From a virus: a stretch of 64,000 nucleotides of DNA. This document shows positions 17,501 to 26,600 of this stretch, in pieces (positions within the stretch are counted from its first letter, which is position 1; every line of letters starts with the position of its first letter). Made by a program: the position numbers and the translations under genes. The notes below the pieces were generated by a model, which was given only the letters and a program-made list of their open reading frames with translations, was not told the origin of the DNA and ran no database searches. The stretch is taken from IMG/VR virus record IMGVR_UViG_3300046323_000419, positions 36,364-100,363 of that record. One strand, given 5' to 3'.

Positions 17501-18571
17501 AAACGTTTTAATAATTTTGATACAAATGTAATTGCTACTAAAGTCAAATCTGCTGGTGAAATTATTGATAATTGGACTGATATTCAAACTAATGAAGTAA
17601 TTACTTTAGATGGTAAACATGGATCAATTAATTCATTAACTAGTTTTAATGATGAATTATATACCATTCAAGATAAAGCTTTAGCATTTCTTTCTATTAA
17701 CCCTAGAGTTCAAGTTCAGGGTCAAGATGGTTTAGCTATTCAATTGGGTAGTGGTAGTGTATTAGATAGATATAAATATATATCTACTGATTCTGGAACA
17801 TTAAATAAATGGAGTGTGATAACTAGTCCTCAAAGTATGTATTATTATGATACTTTAAATAGTTCAATAATGTCATTTAAAGGTGGTTTAGAGAACTTAA
17901 CTGACTTCAAAGGTCTACATACATTCTTTACAAATAATATATCATCAGAGGTTCTTAAAATTGATAATCCAATATTAAAAACAGGTGTATCTTCAGGGTA
18001 TGATTATAGCAATCATGATTTATTTATGACATTTAATCAAACTGGTAAACCTTCTTTTACATTATCATATAATGAAACTAGAAATCAATTTATATCATAT
18101 CATGATTATTTACCAAGTAATTATATCAGTAAAGGTGATTATACATTTACAACTAATCCTTTAAACACATCTATTTACAGACAAGGTATAGGAAATTATA
18201 ATAATTTTTATGGAGTAAACTATTCATCATATGTCGTATTAAATGTAAATCCTGAAGTTAATATGGATACAGTATTTGACAACATAATGTATAAATCAGA
18301 AGTTTATCTCAATGATGTGGATCAACCTAATAAAACCTTAACTAAAGTTAGGCTTTATAGTGAATATCAAGATTCTGGTTTAATACCGTTAACATTAAGC
18401 AGAACAGGTAATCTTAGAAGAAAGTTTAGAGATTGGAATGCTATTTTACCTAGAAATCAAGGTTCTAGAGAAAGAATTAGAAACCCTTGGGTTAAATTAG
18501 TATTACAATTTGATAATACTTCTAATTATAAATTAATATTACATGATGTGATAATTTCATATTCTGTATAA
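14534..18571 (+). CDS. Large tail protein, muzzle/stabilization-protein type
   Basis: A 1345-residue beta-rich protein starting with FITHSYVGMQKDISNSKYQPNFYYDAKN-type sequence (shown here only in part), the N-terminal signature of the crAss-like protein annotated as tail stabilization protein and identified structurally as the tail muzzle. It shows repeated short beta segments with many Asn, Thr and Tyr, no signal peptide and no enzyme motif. It closes the neck/tail operon and is followed by a terminator. Expected role: distal end of the short tail that closes the channel and takes part in host contact. Length is in the range known for this family. Confidence 0.7.
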   Translation: MTNKFITHSYVGMQKDISNSKYQPNFYYDAKNIKINATTDQSTSSITNEKGNSLLFSIPIPIINYETNVINYASKTLSYTTSEIIGDNQSSIQYIIGNTTYREGAILFTTDNLGCDCVWKFRFSDNDLELLYLRNMGFSTSRPIQAINNFENINIDKVYWVDGLNQLRFINIEHSIINEDLEELIDIPLSVINMVGKSTLTQPVITNISVGGIHTSGRIQYAYNLYRLNSSQTKISPFSELISLDKGALGGGEINESVSSAPIITITNIDTSYTNIRIYAIKYTSYNEIPSISLIDDRAIPSTGIIEIFDDGNIISTLSLEEFIFLGSDIIIPKHINTKFNRLFLANYNEINFNVDIDTKAYSFAPSGESIIYKDLFLDGNVPNGTPFIIVNDIDYDNPELIKHDSVNLNYNVYKYQKDGITLGGEGKYLKYKLTQDTVYNKNNQYFKDDEIYRIGIEFFNNYGQFSQPKWIADFRAPSGNLTGNYNTLEVTLKPELFSWLSTNVFESDYQKPIGYKIMIAERTINDRTIIANGLVSPMMVNDKSNEDIPIDYSSVSDVNYVRDKAKTLPKLPNFTTRNCNTFSNYGLVQPLYKAKHLKDMNTLRNSPDTEIQRADVGSDTSGRLYQFNSMLQLYSPEVMFGNTVSVSDSTKLRVKGSLKNNINNSWSRKYEASQSIILDEVKALGGLTQAYSTSFDPILGEAAAPLNMGLISHPADSNPDRVTHTMFHRGYGNLEPELGINDLFTPSISETILDIYGKPEVTEKGQSGTNYNNDPNYRYVNSLQGVLTDANTYFDNDGKFQRRIVSINSYGNRCITIVPGLNNPSINHWDRPKLESIFLSTGLSGDNNGIIVELIKNDNEIYLGNIYGGNSYEDKLRTNYIEIGTFKELNSLDTTINISSPGDTYVNTFTFARIVRTDVDIMAEGTYVLEEIVQFITETTIDLKNRNDLSLQPWDARFQPYDSEYHKYNKVYSQLPNLAQRRSVDYNTKRFNNFDTNVIATKVKSAGEIIDNWTDIQTNEVITLDGKHGSINSLTSFNDELYTIQDKALAFLSINPRVQVQGQDGLAIQLGSGSVLDRYKYISTDSGTLNKWSVITSPQSMYYYDTLNSSIMSFKGGLENLTDFKGLHTFFTNNISSEVLKIDNPILKTGVSSGYDYSNHDLFMTFNQTGKPSFTLSYNETRNQFISYHDYLPSNYISKGDYTFTTNPLNTSIYRQGIGNYNNFYGVNYSSYVVLNVNPEVNMDTVFDNIMYKSEVYLNDVDQPNKTLTKVRLYSEYQDSGLIPLTLSRTGNLRRKFRDWNAILPRNQGSRERIRNPWVKLVLQFDNTSNYKLILHDVIISYSV

Positions 18572-18581
18572 AAATAACACT

Positions 18582-18627
18582 AAAGGTATAGGTAATATTT
18601 TAAAGAATATAATCTATACCTTTTTTT
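18582..18627 (+). terminator. Intrinsic terminator
   Basis: AAAGGTATAG (18582-18591) pairs perfectly with CTATACCTTT (from 18614), and seven T residues follow (18621-18627). It ends the neck/tail operon. Confidence 0.85.
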
Positions 18628-18675
18628 GATTATAAAATATACAATAATTTACTAGGAATAATTAATTTGAAATCG

Positions 18676-18699
18676 TATCTTTGTAATCCAACAAAGATA
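18676..18699 (+). promoter_or_regulatory. -7 box inside a 9-bp dyad, promoter of the cargo operon
   Basis: TATCTTTG (18676-18683) matches the Bacteroidetes -7 element. Together with the next T it is the left arm of a perfect inverted repeat, TATCTTTGT / ACAAAGATA, with a 6-base spacer, ending 20 bases before the ATG at 18720. It directly precedes the cargo and RNA-polymerase operon. The dyad could be an operator overlapping the promoter, or a second -7 box facing the other way. No convincing TTG at -33 was found. Confidence 0.55.
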
Positions 18700-18719
18700 A
18701 TCGTAAAATATACATAAAT

Positions 18720-21700
18720 ATGTTACAACCAAAAAAGAAATCAACAAACTCAGAAATTAAAAATAGTGATATTTTTTATAAAGAATATTTATCTTCACCA
18801 AAATATAAAGAAAGATTAATAAAACAAAAATATAATAATCCAGATAAAGTAATAAATGATAGAAAATCACAGTCTTCTAAAACTAAAATAAATGAGATAC
18901 CTTATTTAGGACAATTTACTTCAAAAAATACAGGTTCTTATTTTATTCCAGAAAATAATACAATTGATTATGATGCCTTTGATTTAAAATTATATCCAGG
19001 TTCAAATAAAGAAGATATTATAGTTCACGAACGTTCTCATTCAGCTGGGGCTTTAAAATATAAAAAAAATAATAATTTAACTTTGAATGAAAATGAAACA
19101 AAAGATATAAATAATAAAAATAAAATTAAAGGTGACCACGAAAAGAATGCTTGGGAAGCTAAAGCAGATATGGACGTTTTAAGATATTATTTAAAAAAAG
19201 ATAATATTTATGATACAGGTACTCAAGATTTTACACCTGAGTTATTAAATAAATCTAAAAATAAATATAAAGATAATACAACAATTAAACGATTTTTAGA
19301 TCGATTTTCAGATAAAGACGCTATATATTTAATGAATAATATAGCAATGAATAATGAACAAAAAAATGAACAAGTAATTTCCGCATATGGAGGTGAAATA
19401 AATACAAATATGAATAGATATGCACAAGGTGGAGATCTTACTCAATTTAATACTGGAGGAACTCATGAATCTTCCCCAATAGGTGGAATCCCAATAGGTA
19501 ACAATAACTTTGTAGAACAAGGTGAAACTAAACAGGATAACTTTATTTACAGTAATAGAATATTTTTAGATGAAAATGTAATCTCTCAATATAATCTACC
19601 TAAATCTTTAATTGGTAAATCTGTAGCAGATGCTACTAAATTAATAGATAATAAATTTAAAGGTAGGAATGATAAGATTTCACAATCTACTAAAAACTCA
19701 ATGTTATCTAAAATCGCAGAAGCTCAAGAATCTATGAAACCTCAAGAACCTGAAATGGAACAATCACAAGAGGGTGATGAGCAACAACTTCCTGAAGATA
19801 TGATTGATTCTAATCAAATGGCTTGGGGAGGGTTTACAGATAGTACAATAGGTCAAGGTTTTGGTGAAGAAGCTACTGGTGCACAAAAATCTGCAGCATT
19901 AAGCGCGGGATTAGGTGTAGCAACAACTACTTTGGATTTAGGTAATGTTGCTTTTGGTAAAGCTGCTCAAGATATATCTGGTACGGCTGAATCAGGAAGA
20001 GTTGGCGGAGTTGGAATGATAGGTGGTTCAGCAATTAAAGGTGCTAGTGCTGGTGCAGCATTTGGGCCATTAGGTGCAGGTATCGGAGCAGCTGTAGGAG
20101 GTTTGGCAGGTTTAGCAGGTTTAGGTAAAGCTCGTAAAGCTGAAGCTTTAAATACTCAACGATTTGCGATGAATACTAATAGAAGTTTATCTGATAATTA
20201 TTCTGCAATGGGTGGTAGAATAGATCCTAAAAAACCAACTGAGCAAACTGTAAATACTCTTCAAAGAGGTATAGATGTAGCTCAATTGATTGGTCAAAAA
20301 TTTTTTAAAAAAGGTCCATTATCGATTGTTCCAGGAACTGTTGGTTCAGCATTTGGAGTACTTGATTCTTTTCAAAATAAAAGAAATATTAATCCCGCAG
20401 ATGTAATAGGACTTATTCCAAATCCTGTTACTCAAATATTATCTGAAACAATAGATCAGGGTGCTCGTGAGAAAAGAATGACGCATGAATTTGCAGAAAA
20501 GTCAAGAAAAATAAATCCTAAAATAGAACTTAAAGAGACAGAAAATACAATAAAAGATACTTTTGGAAAAAGAAGTTATGCTGAAGGAGGATTTATTAAG
20601 CAATTTGCATATGATGATAAAATGAATCAAATGGAAGATGGTGGTTATTATGATAAAAATAATCCTTATTTTATGACAAATCCAGGACAAATAATTCCAA
20701 ATAACCAACAAACAGTATCTTCAAGTCAAAAAGTTCCTTTTCCTAAACCACCAACAGCTGATTATGATACTAATATTATTAAAAACGTACATGATGCAAT
20801 AGGAATAACTCCAAGTATGCCAGGATATGGTAAAGAATGGGGTAAAAAAAGTAATCAAGCTTATTATAATAGTGTGATAAACGATAAAGAATCTATGAAA
20901 AATAATCCTTCATTTGGAAAAGATTTTAAAACTATGACACTTACAAAAAACCAAATGTTACAACCAAATTTTCCAGAATCAGCACAAAAAAGATTTGGAT
21001 TAACAAAAGAAGGTTATAAATTTACTCCAGAAACTCCAATCATTCCTCAAAGAGAAGATCCTATTATAACTCCAACTCAAACTAAAGCTGGATTTGAAGC
21101 TTACTACGCTAACGCTAAACAAATTGAAGATACTAAGAAAAATAGAACACTTGTAGGTAAAGGTTTAAGTTATGCAAATGATAATCTTGGTAATTTAGCA
21201 AGATATGCTCCAATTGCAGCAAATGCTTTACAATTAGCACAACTTAAAAAACCTCAAGGTGAAAGATTAGATAGATTAGGTAATCGTTATAAACCTGAAT
21301 ATGTAGATGAAGCACAATTGCAAAATATTGCAAATCAAACTATGAATAATTCAGTTAATGCTATTGGTCAATCTGGTGCATCTCAAGGTCAATTAAGGTC
21401 TTCTATTATAGGTTCTCAATTACAACGAACTAAAGCATTATCTGATAGTTACGGTCAAGCTGCAGCTCAAAATAGAGCTACTAATGATAGAGCTCAAACA
21501 TTTAATTTAGGTGTAGATAGTGCTAATTTACAACAATCTAATTCTGAAAAAGATATTAATGCTAGAGACCAAGCTGCTTATAGAAATGCTAAAAGAGAAT
21601 ATATAACAGGTATTGGTGAAGGAATTGGAGATATTGGTAAAGAACAGACTCAAAAAAAGATAATTGCTAAAACATTGGGTTATAAATGGGATGGAGAATA

Positions 21701-21839
21701 TGTTAAAAGTCCCGATGGAACAGTTGTAACAGATCCTGATACTGGTAAACCTATGACTGGAGAAAAATTAAAAGAATTACAATCAACTAAGGATAAAAAA
21801 GCATTAGGTGGTTATTTAATAAAAAATAAAGTAAAATAA
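18720..21839 (+). CDS. Virion cargo protein with HExxH metallopeptidase-like N-terminus
   Basis: A 1039-residue protein, first gene of the cargo operon. Near residue 103 it has VHERSHSAGAL, an HExxH zinc motif (H103, E104, H107), followed by WEAKAD with E146, the right kind of distance for a third zinc ligand. The middle (about 400-480) is Gly/Ala-rich and hydrophobic (GAGIGAAVGGLAGLAGLG), as in membrane-active injected proteins; the C-terminal third is Gln/Asn-rich and helical. Its stop overlaps the next start by one base. Predicted: packaged protein ejected with DNA, perhaps assisting passage through the envelope. Protease activity is not proven. Confidence 0.6.
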   Translation: MLQPKKKSTNSEIKNSDIFYKEYLSSPKYKERLIKQKYNNPDKVINDRKSQSSKTKINEIPYLGQFTSKNTGSYFIPENNTIDYDAFDLKLYPGSNKEDIIVHERSHSAGALKYKKNNNLTLNENETKDINNKNKIKGDHEKNAWEAKADMDVLRYYLKKDNIYDTGTQDFTPELLNKSKNKYKDNTTIKRFLDRFSDKDAIYLMNNIAMNNEQKNEQVISAYGGEINTNMNRYAQGGDLTQFNTGGTHESSPIGGIPIGNNNFVEQGETKQDNFIYSNRIFLDENVISQYNLPKSLIGKSVADATKLIDNKFKGRNDKISQSTKNSMLSKIAEAQESMKPQEPEMEQSQEGDEQQLPEDMIDSNQMAWGGFTDSTIGQGFGEEATGAQKSAALSAGLGVATTTLDLGNVAFGKAAQDISGTAESGRVGGVGMIGGSAIKGASAGAAFGPLGAGIGAAVGGLAGLAGLGKARKAEALNTQRFAMNTNRSLSDNYSAMGGRIDPKKPTEQTVNTLQRGIDVAQLIGQKFFKKGPLSIVPGTVGSAFGVLDSFQNKRNINPADVIGLIPNPVTQILSETIDQGAREKRMTHEFAEKSRKINPKIELKETENTIKDTFGKRSYAEGGFIKQFAYDDKMNQMEDGGYYDKNNPYFMTNPGQIIPNNQQTVSSSQKVPFPKPPTADYDTNIIKNVHDAIGITPSMPGYGKEWGKKSNQAYYNSVINDKESMKNNPSFGKDFKTMTLTKNQMLQPNFPESAQKRFGLTKEGYKFTPETPIIPQREDPIITPTQTKAGFEAYYANAKQIEDTKKNRTLVGKGLSYANDNLGNLARYAPIAANALQLAQLKKPQGERLDRLGNRYKPEYVDEAQLQNIANQTMNNSVNAIGQSGASQGQLRSSIIGSQLQRTKALSDSYGQAAAQNRATNDRAQTFNLGVDSANLQQSNSEKDINARDQAAYRNAKREYITGIGEGIGDIGKEQTQKKIIAKTLGYKWDGEYVKSPDGTVVTDPDTGKPMTGEKLKELQSTKDKKALGGYLIKNKVK

Positions 21840-23668
21840 TGAATAGATACGATACCGCAAGTGTTGCTAAATTTTCACCATTATCTTTTCAGGAATTATC
21901 TGCTGCACCATTAGCAATGCGTCAAAAACACGATAGTTTAGATGCTCAAAGAGAATTATTAAGACAAGGATTAGCTAAAACTAATCCTCACGAAAAATAT
22001 TATGAAGAAGCAGTTAGATTAAAAGATGAATTAAATAATCAAATAACCTCTCAAGCTGAATTATTAGCTAAAGAAGGTGTTAATCCAAATAGTCAAGCTG
22101 ATTTTTTAAAATTAAATCGCGATTATCAAGAAACAATGTCACCTACTGGTAAATTAGGTATGATAAATGCTCACAATGTTAATTTACAATCTACTTATAA
22201 AAATTATATTGATGAAGCAATTAAAGCTAATCAATCTCCAGCAATGGCTAAATTACACGCAGATATGGCAATTAAAAAACATCTTCAACAACCTTTATAT
22301 GATGAAAGAGGTAGAGTAGTTGATTTTAGTGCTGGTAATGCTGCTCCAGAATATATGGATAATATTAAATGGATCAATGATTTAGCCGCCAATGTTGGTT
22401 TTGACAAAACTAGCTGGGCTCAAGCTAGTAGTGGCTTAAGTAAAAGTAATGACGGTACTAGATTTGTAGTTAATTCTAGTGCTAAAGGATTAACTAAAGA
22501 CAATGTTGAAAGATTAAATAGATTAGCAGAAAGAGCTAATAGTGAAGTATCAAATCCTACTAGTAGAATTAGACAAAATATTGATTATAATTTTCAAAAT
22601 CCACAAACAGAATTAAACAATATGTTAAATCATTTATATTCTAAACGTGAAAGAGAAGATGGTGTAACAGATAGAAGTTATTCTAAAGATAATCTTAATT
22701 GGAGTGATAAAGGAAAAGATAAGTTTAAAGATTCAGAATTACAAGGTTATAATTTAAGTGATGGTAAAACATTTGCAACAAATACTAATTTAATGAAAGA
22801 GGCTGGTTTAATTGGTGGAGGGTTTGATCAATTTACACCTGAAGAAAGAGCTAAACAAAGTGGTATTAATGCTCCATTATTTAAAGTTAATCCTACAGCT
22901 CAGTCTACGTCTACAACTAGATCCCCTGAATGGAAAAAATTAGCAAGTTCTATAAATAGAACGCTACCTTCTAATCAACGTTTTAAAGAAGGTTCTAAAG
23001 AGGAAGAGTCTGCAGTTAAAAAGTATTTAACTAAGTATGGTAATACCACAATTCAAAATAGAGTTGTAGACCCTTATAGTCACAACACAGGATTAATGTT
23101 TGCTGATGAAACTTTAAAAGACGTTACAAAAGCTCAACAAAATCTATGGAAAAGAGTTAAAAATGGTTCTTCTACATTAGTAGATGATGAAGGTAAAGAA
23201 TACACTAAAGACGAAATTGCAAAAATTTCTAAATTTTCGTATGACGGAGATTTAACAGCAGACTCAAACGTAAGCGTATTTACAAAAGATAAACGAAAAA
23301 ATTATATACCTCATTTTGGAACAATAGTTATAGGTACTGGAGATGATGCTAAACTTAAAAATGTTTATGTTTCTAGAAATTCTGATGATTTTGAAAAACC
23401 TCAATACAAGGGAGCGGTTGATAAAAATAAAATTAACAATATTGTAAAATCTGGACCAAATAGATACCATACTTTTAAAGTAGACGGTATAAAAGCTTTT
23501 AAAAATTATGGAATGAAAAATGTGGAAATGAAATATAATGAAGAAAGTAAATCTTATGATTTAAGTTTTATTGATCATAAAGGTCAAAATAGGGATTTAA
23601 AATTTCAAGACGATGAAAATGGTACTGCGGAAGCTCGTTTAAGTGAATTTTTAATAGAAGGTAATTAA
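21839..23668 (+). CDS. crAss-like virion cargo protein
   Basis: A 609-residue, mostly helical, Gln/Lys-rich N-terminal half (about 1-130, predicted long helices with HDSLDAQRELLRQGLAK) and a mixed C-terminal half (about 430-600) that looks beta-rich. It lacks a signal peptide and known enzyme motifs. It is coupled to the preceding cargo gene by an ATG overlap and to the next giant gene by a 2-base gap. Position and composition match crAss-like proteins packaged inside the capsid/tail. Function beyond that is unknown. Confidence 0.55.
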   Translation: MNRYDTASVAKFSPLSFQELSAAPLAMRQKHDSLDAQRELLRQGLAKTNPHEKYYEEAVRLKDELNNQITSQAELLAKEGVNPNSQADFLKLNRDYQETMSPTGKLGMINAHNVNLQSTYKNYIDEAIKANQSPAMAKLHADMAIKKHLQQPLYDERGRVVDFSAGNAAPEYMDNIKWINDLAANVGFDKTSWAQASSGLSKSNDGTRFVVNSSAKGLTKDNVERLNRLAERANSEVSNPTSRIRQNIDYNFQNPQTELNNMLNHLYSKREREDGVTDRSYSKDNLNWSDKGKDKFKDSELQGYNLSDGKTFATNTNLMKEAGLIGGGFDQFTPEERAKQSGINAPLFKVNPTAQSTSTTRSPEWKKLASSINRTLPSNQRFKEGSKEEESAVKKYLTKYGNTTIQNRVVDPYSHNTGLMFADETLKDVTKAQQNLWKRVKNGSSTLVDDEGKEYTKDEIAKISKFSYDGDLTADSNVSVFTKDKRKNYIPHFGTIVIGTGDDAKLKNVYVSRNSDDFEKPQYKGAVDKNKINNIVKSGPNRYHTFKVDGIKAFKNYGMKNVEMKYNEESKSYDLSFIDHKGQNRDLKFQDDENGTAEARLSEFLIEGN

Positions 23669-23670
23669 TT

Positions 23671-26600
23671 ATGTTAAATAATAGAAAAAATATATATCCT
23701 AAAAAAGATTTAGATGCGGCTCTAGAAAAAATTCACAAAGTAGATAAAAAAACTAAACTAGATGCTTATTTAAATGAATCAGAAAACAAAACTTTCAGAA
23801 GTAATACAATTGGTAAATCTGATTATGATAAAAATTTAAATTTAGAAAATATTGATACTACTAATGAACAAACTATTGACACATCTATTAATGAACACCG
23901 CGCTAACGAACAATCTTGGCAAGCTCATTTAGGAATTGGTGCAGTTAGAACTGTTGCTAAAGCAGCTACAGAAGTAGCTAAACTTCCTGGAGTAATTGGT
24001 GGTATTGCAATGTCACCATTTGCTGATGAAAACGAAGGTTTTGAAACAGCATTTAACAATCAATGGATTAAATTCTTTGATGGTTTAAATGAAGATGTTA
24101 AAGAAGCTTTACCTGTTTATATAAAAGAGTCTGTTAAAAATGGTGATTTCTTTACAAAAATAGGTTCTTCTGCGTTTTATGCCACAGAAGGTGCTGATGG
24201 TGCGGGATTTATGTTAGGGGCTATGGCCCCTGGTGCATTATTTAAATTGTTTGGTGGTGCAAACGCATTATTTGGAGCATCTATTAAAGCTGCTAAATTA
24301 GCTAAATATGGTGAAGGAATTGAAGCTGGTAGAAAAGCTTTAAAAGCTGCTAATATTACTATTAAAAATATTGACCAATATATGATACCTGCTTTTAATA
24401 CCATTGCTGAATCTGGCGCAGAATCTAAAGGAGTTTGGGATGGTATGGAATCTAGAAAAGGTGACGCTCATAAAGAATATATGAGTAAATTAGATCCAAA
24501 TAATTCTAGATACCAACAAGCAATATCTTTAAAAAATGAACAGTTAGATCAATTAAGACGTTCTGGTGAAATATCAATAGAAGAATATAATCAACAATCT
24601 GCAAATATAGGTACGGTTGTAGCTGAAGAAATGTTTGAAAAAGATTTTAAAGAACAAAAAGCTTTAGCTGCTCAAAATTCATTTTTTAAAAACGTAGTTA
24701 TAGTAGCAGGTCCTAACTATATCCAAGCTAAGTTATTATTTGGTAAAACCCCATCTAAAGTTTTATTAGATAAAATTGGTGGTCTTGGTGAAAAAACTAT
24801 TAAAAATACTGTTAAACAAGGTGTTAAGAATTTTGCTAAAGGATTTGCATCAGAAGGAGCTGAAGAAGTTGGTCAAACAGCAGTTGAACATAGAAATATT
24901 GAACAAGGTTTAAAATTTAAACTTGGTGATGATATGGGTGATGATTATAATCCGTTAACCTTTGGGGAAGACTTTATTAAAACTTTAGGAACTACAGAAG
25001 GTCAAATTGCTGGATTTTTAGGTGGTATAATGGGAGCACCAATGTCAGCAGTAGGTGGTTATAAACAAGATGTTCGTGATAGAAAACAAACTGAAAGACT
25101 TCGTGAAAAAATCAATGGTGCTTCTACAGCTTACGCAGATATTAAGAATACTAATATTTACGAACAGGAAGAATATACTAATCCTGAAACAGGTGAAGTT
25201 GATTTTAGAGATAAAGAAGTTGATGGTAAAAAAGTATTTATACCTGAAAATGTTGCAAAAGTTAAAAAAGCTTTAGATTTAATTGAAAGAGACTCTCAAA
25301 TTTATGATAAAGCAATTGAAGAAGGTGATACTGAAACAATTGAAATGTTAAAAGGTAAAGCTGAGTTCAATCTTATTAATAAATTTATAGGTGAAGATGA
25401 AGTTACATTAGATGCTTTAGGTGAATATTTAAAAGTAGCATTTCCTACTCAAAAATCTGAAAATATTTCTGAAGAACAGATTAAATTAAATAAGGAAAAT
25501 CTTGAAAGAGTTGATAAAATAATGAAAAAAGCAACCTCTCTTCAAAAAGATTTAACTTCTTATAAAGATATGGCTGCTTCACTTATTAGAATTAATAATC
25601 CAGAAGTTACAGAAAAACATCTTACAGATTTTATGAATAGAGTAGCTAATACTTTTATATCTGAAAGAGCTGAAGAATTTGATGCTAAAGATAAATTAAA
25701 TAAGTTAGAAAAACAAAAATCGGATTTATTATCTAATTCTACAGTAATTGAAATTGATAATCCTAATTATATTGAAGGAATAAGTTCTGAATTAGATAAA
25801 ACAACTAAAACTAGAAGTAATAATCCTAGATTAGATTTAATTAATTCTCAAATCGCTAAAGTTAAAGAACAACTTAAAGATTTTGAAGAAGCTACAAATA
25901 GTACTATATGGGATAATGAATATTTAAATAATAAAATTAGTAATGAAGTTAAAGTTAGACAAAAACTTCAAAAAGCTACATCTCCAGAAGTAGTTGAAAA
26001 AGCTGATGAAGTTTTGCAAACAATTAATAATGCAACAACTCCTGAAGAATTAAATAATCTTCCTAAAACTAATACTCCAGCAGATACAGTAATTCAACAA
26101 AAAGCTGATAAAAAGAAAACTGAATTAAAAGCTGCTAAAGAAGCTGAAGAAGCTGGTGTTATAACTAATGCTAAAGAAGATGATAATGCTTTTAATGGTA
26201 CATCTACAACAGAAACTCATTCAACAGAAGGTTCTGATATATCTGATGAATTAACTCCTCAAACAGGTGAAAATACAACAGAAGAAGATGATAAGGAATC
26301 TAAATTAATAAATCCAACACAAGGTAAAGGTGTAAAACTTATTAGTTATGATAGGAAAAATAATGAAGTTTTTAGTTGGATTAAAGAACAATTTCCTGAA
26401 GGTTTAGCTTTTGAAAGAAATCCAATTAATAAAATAGGACAAGAAGTTAGTTTTGAAATTAATGAAAATCCTACTGGTAATAGTTCTGTTTTAGAAATTG
26501 AAAAAAGAAGAAAAAATGATATTGAAAGATATGATGAAAGTGATAAAAGAGGAATAGAAAAAATAAATCCTGATGCGGAAAGTACTAAAGGTTCACCTTT

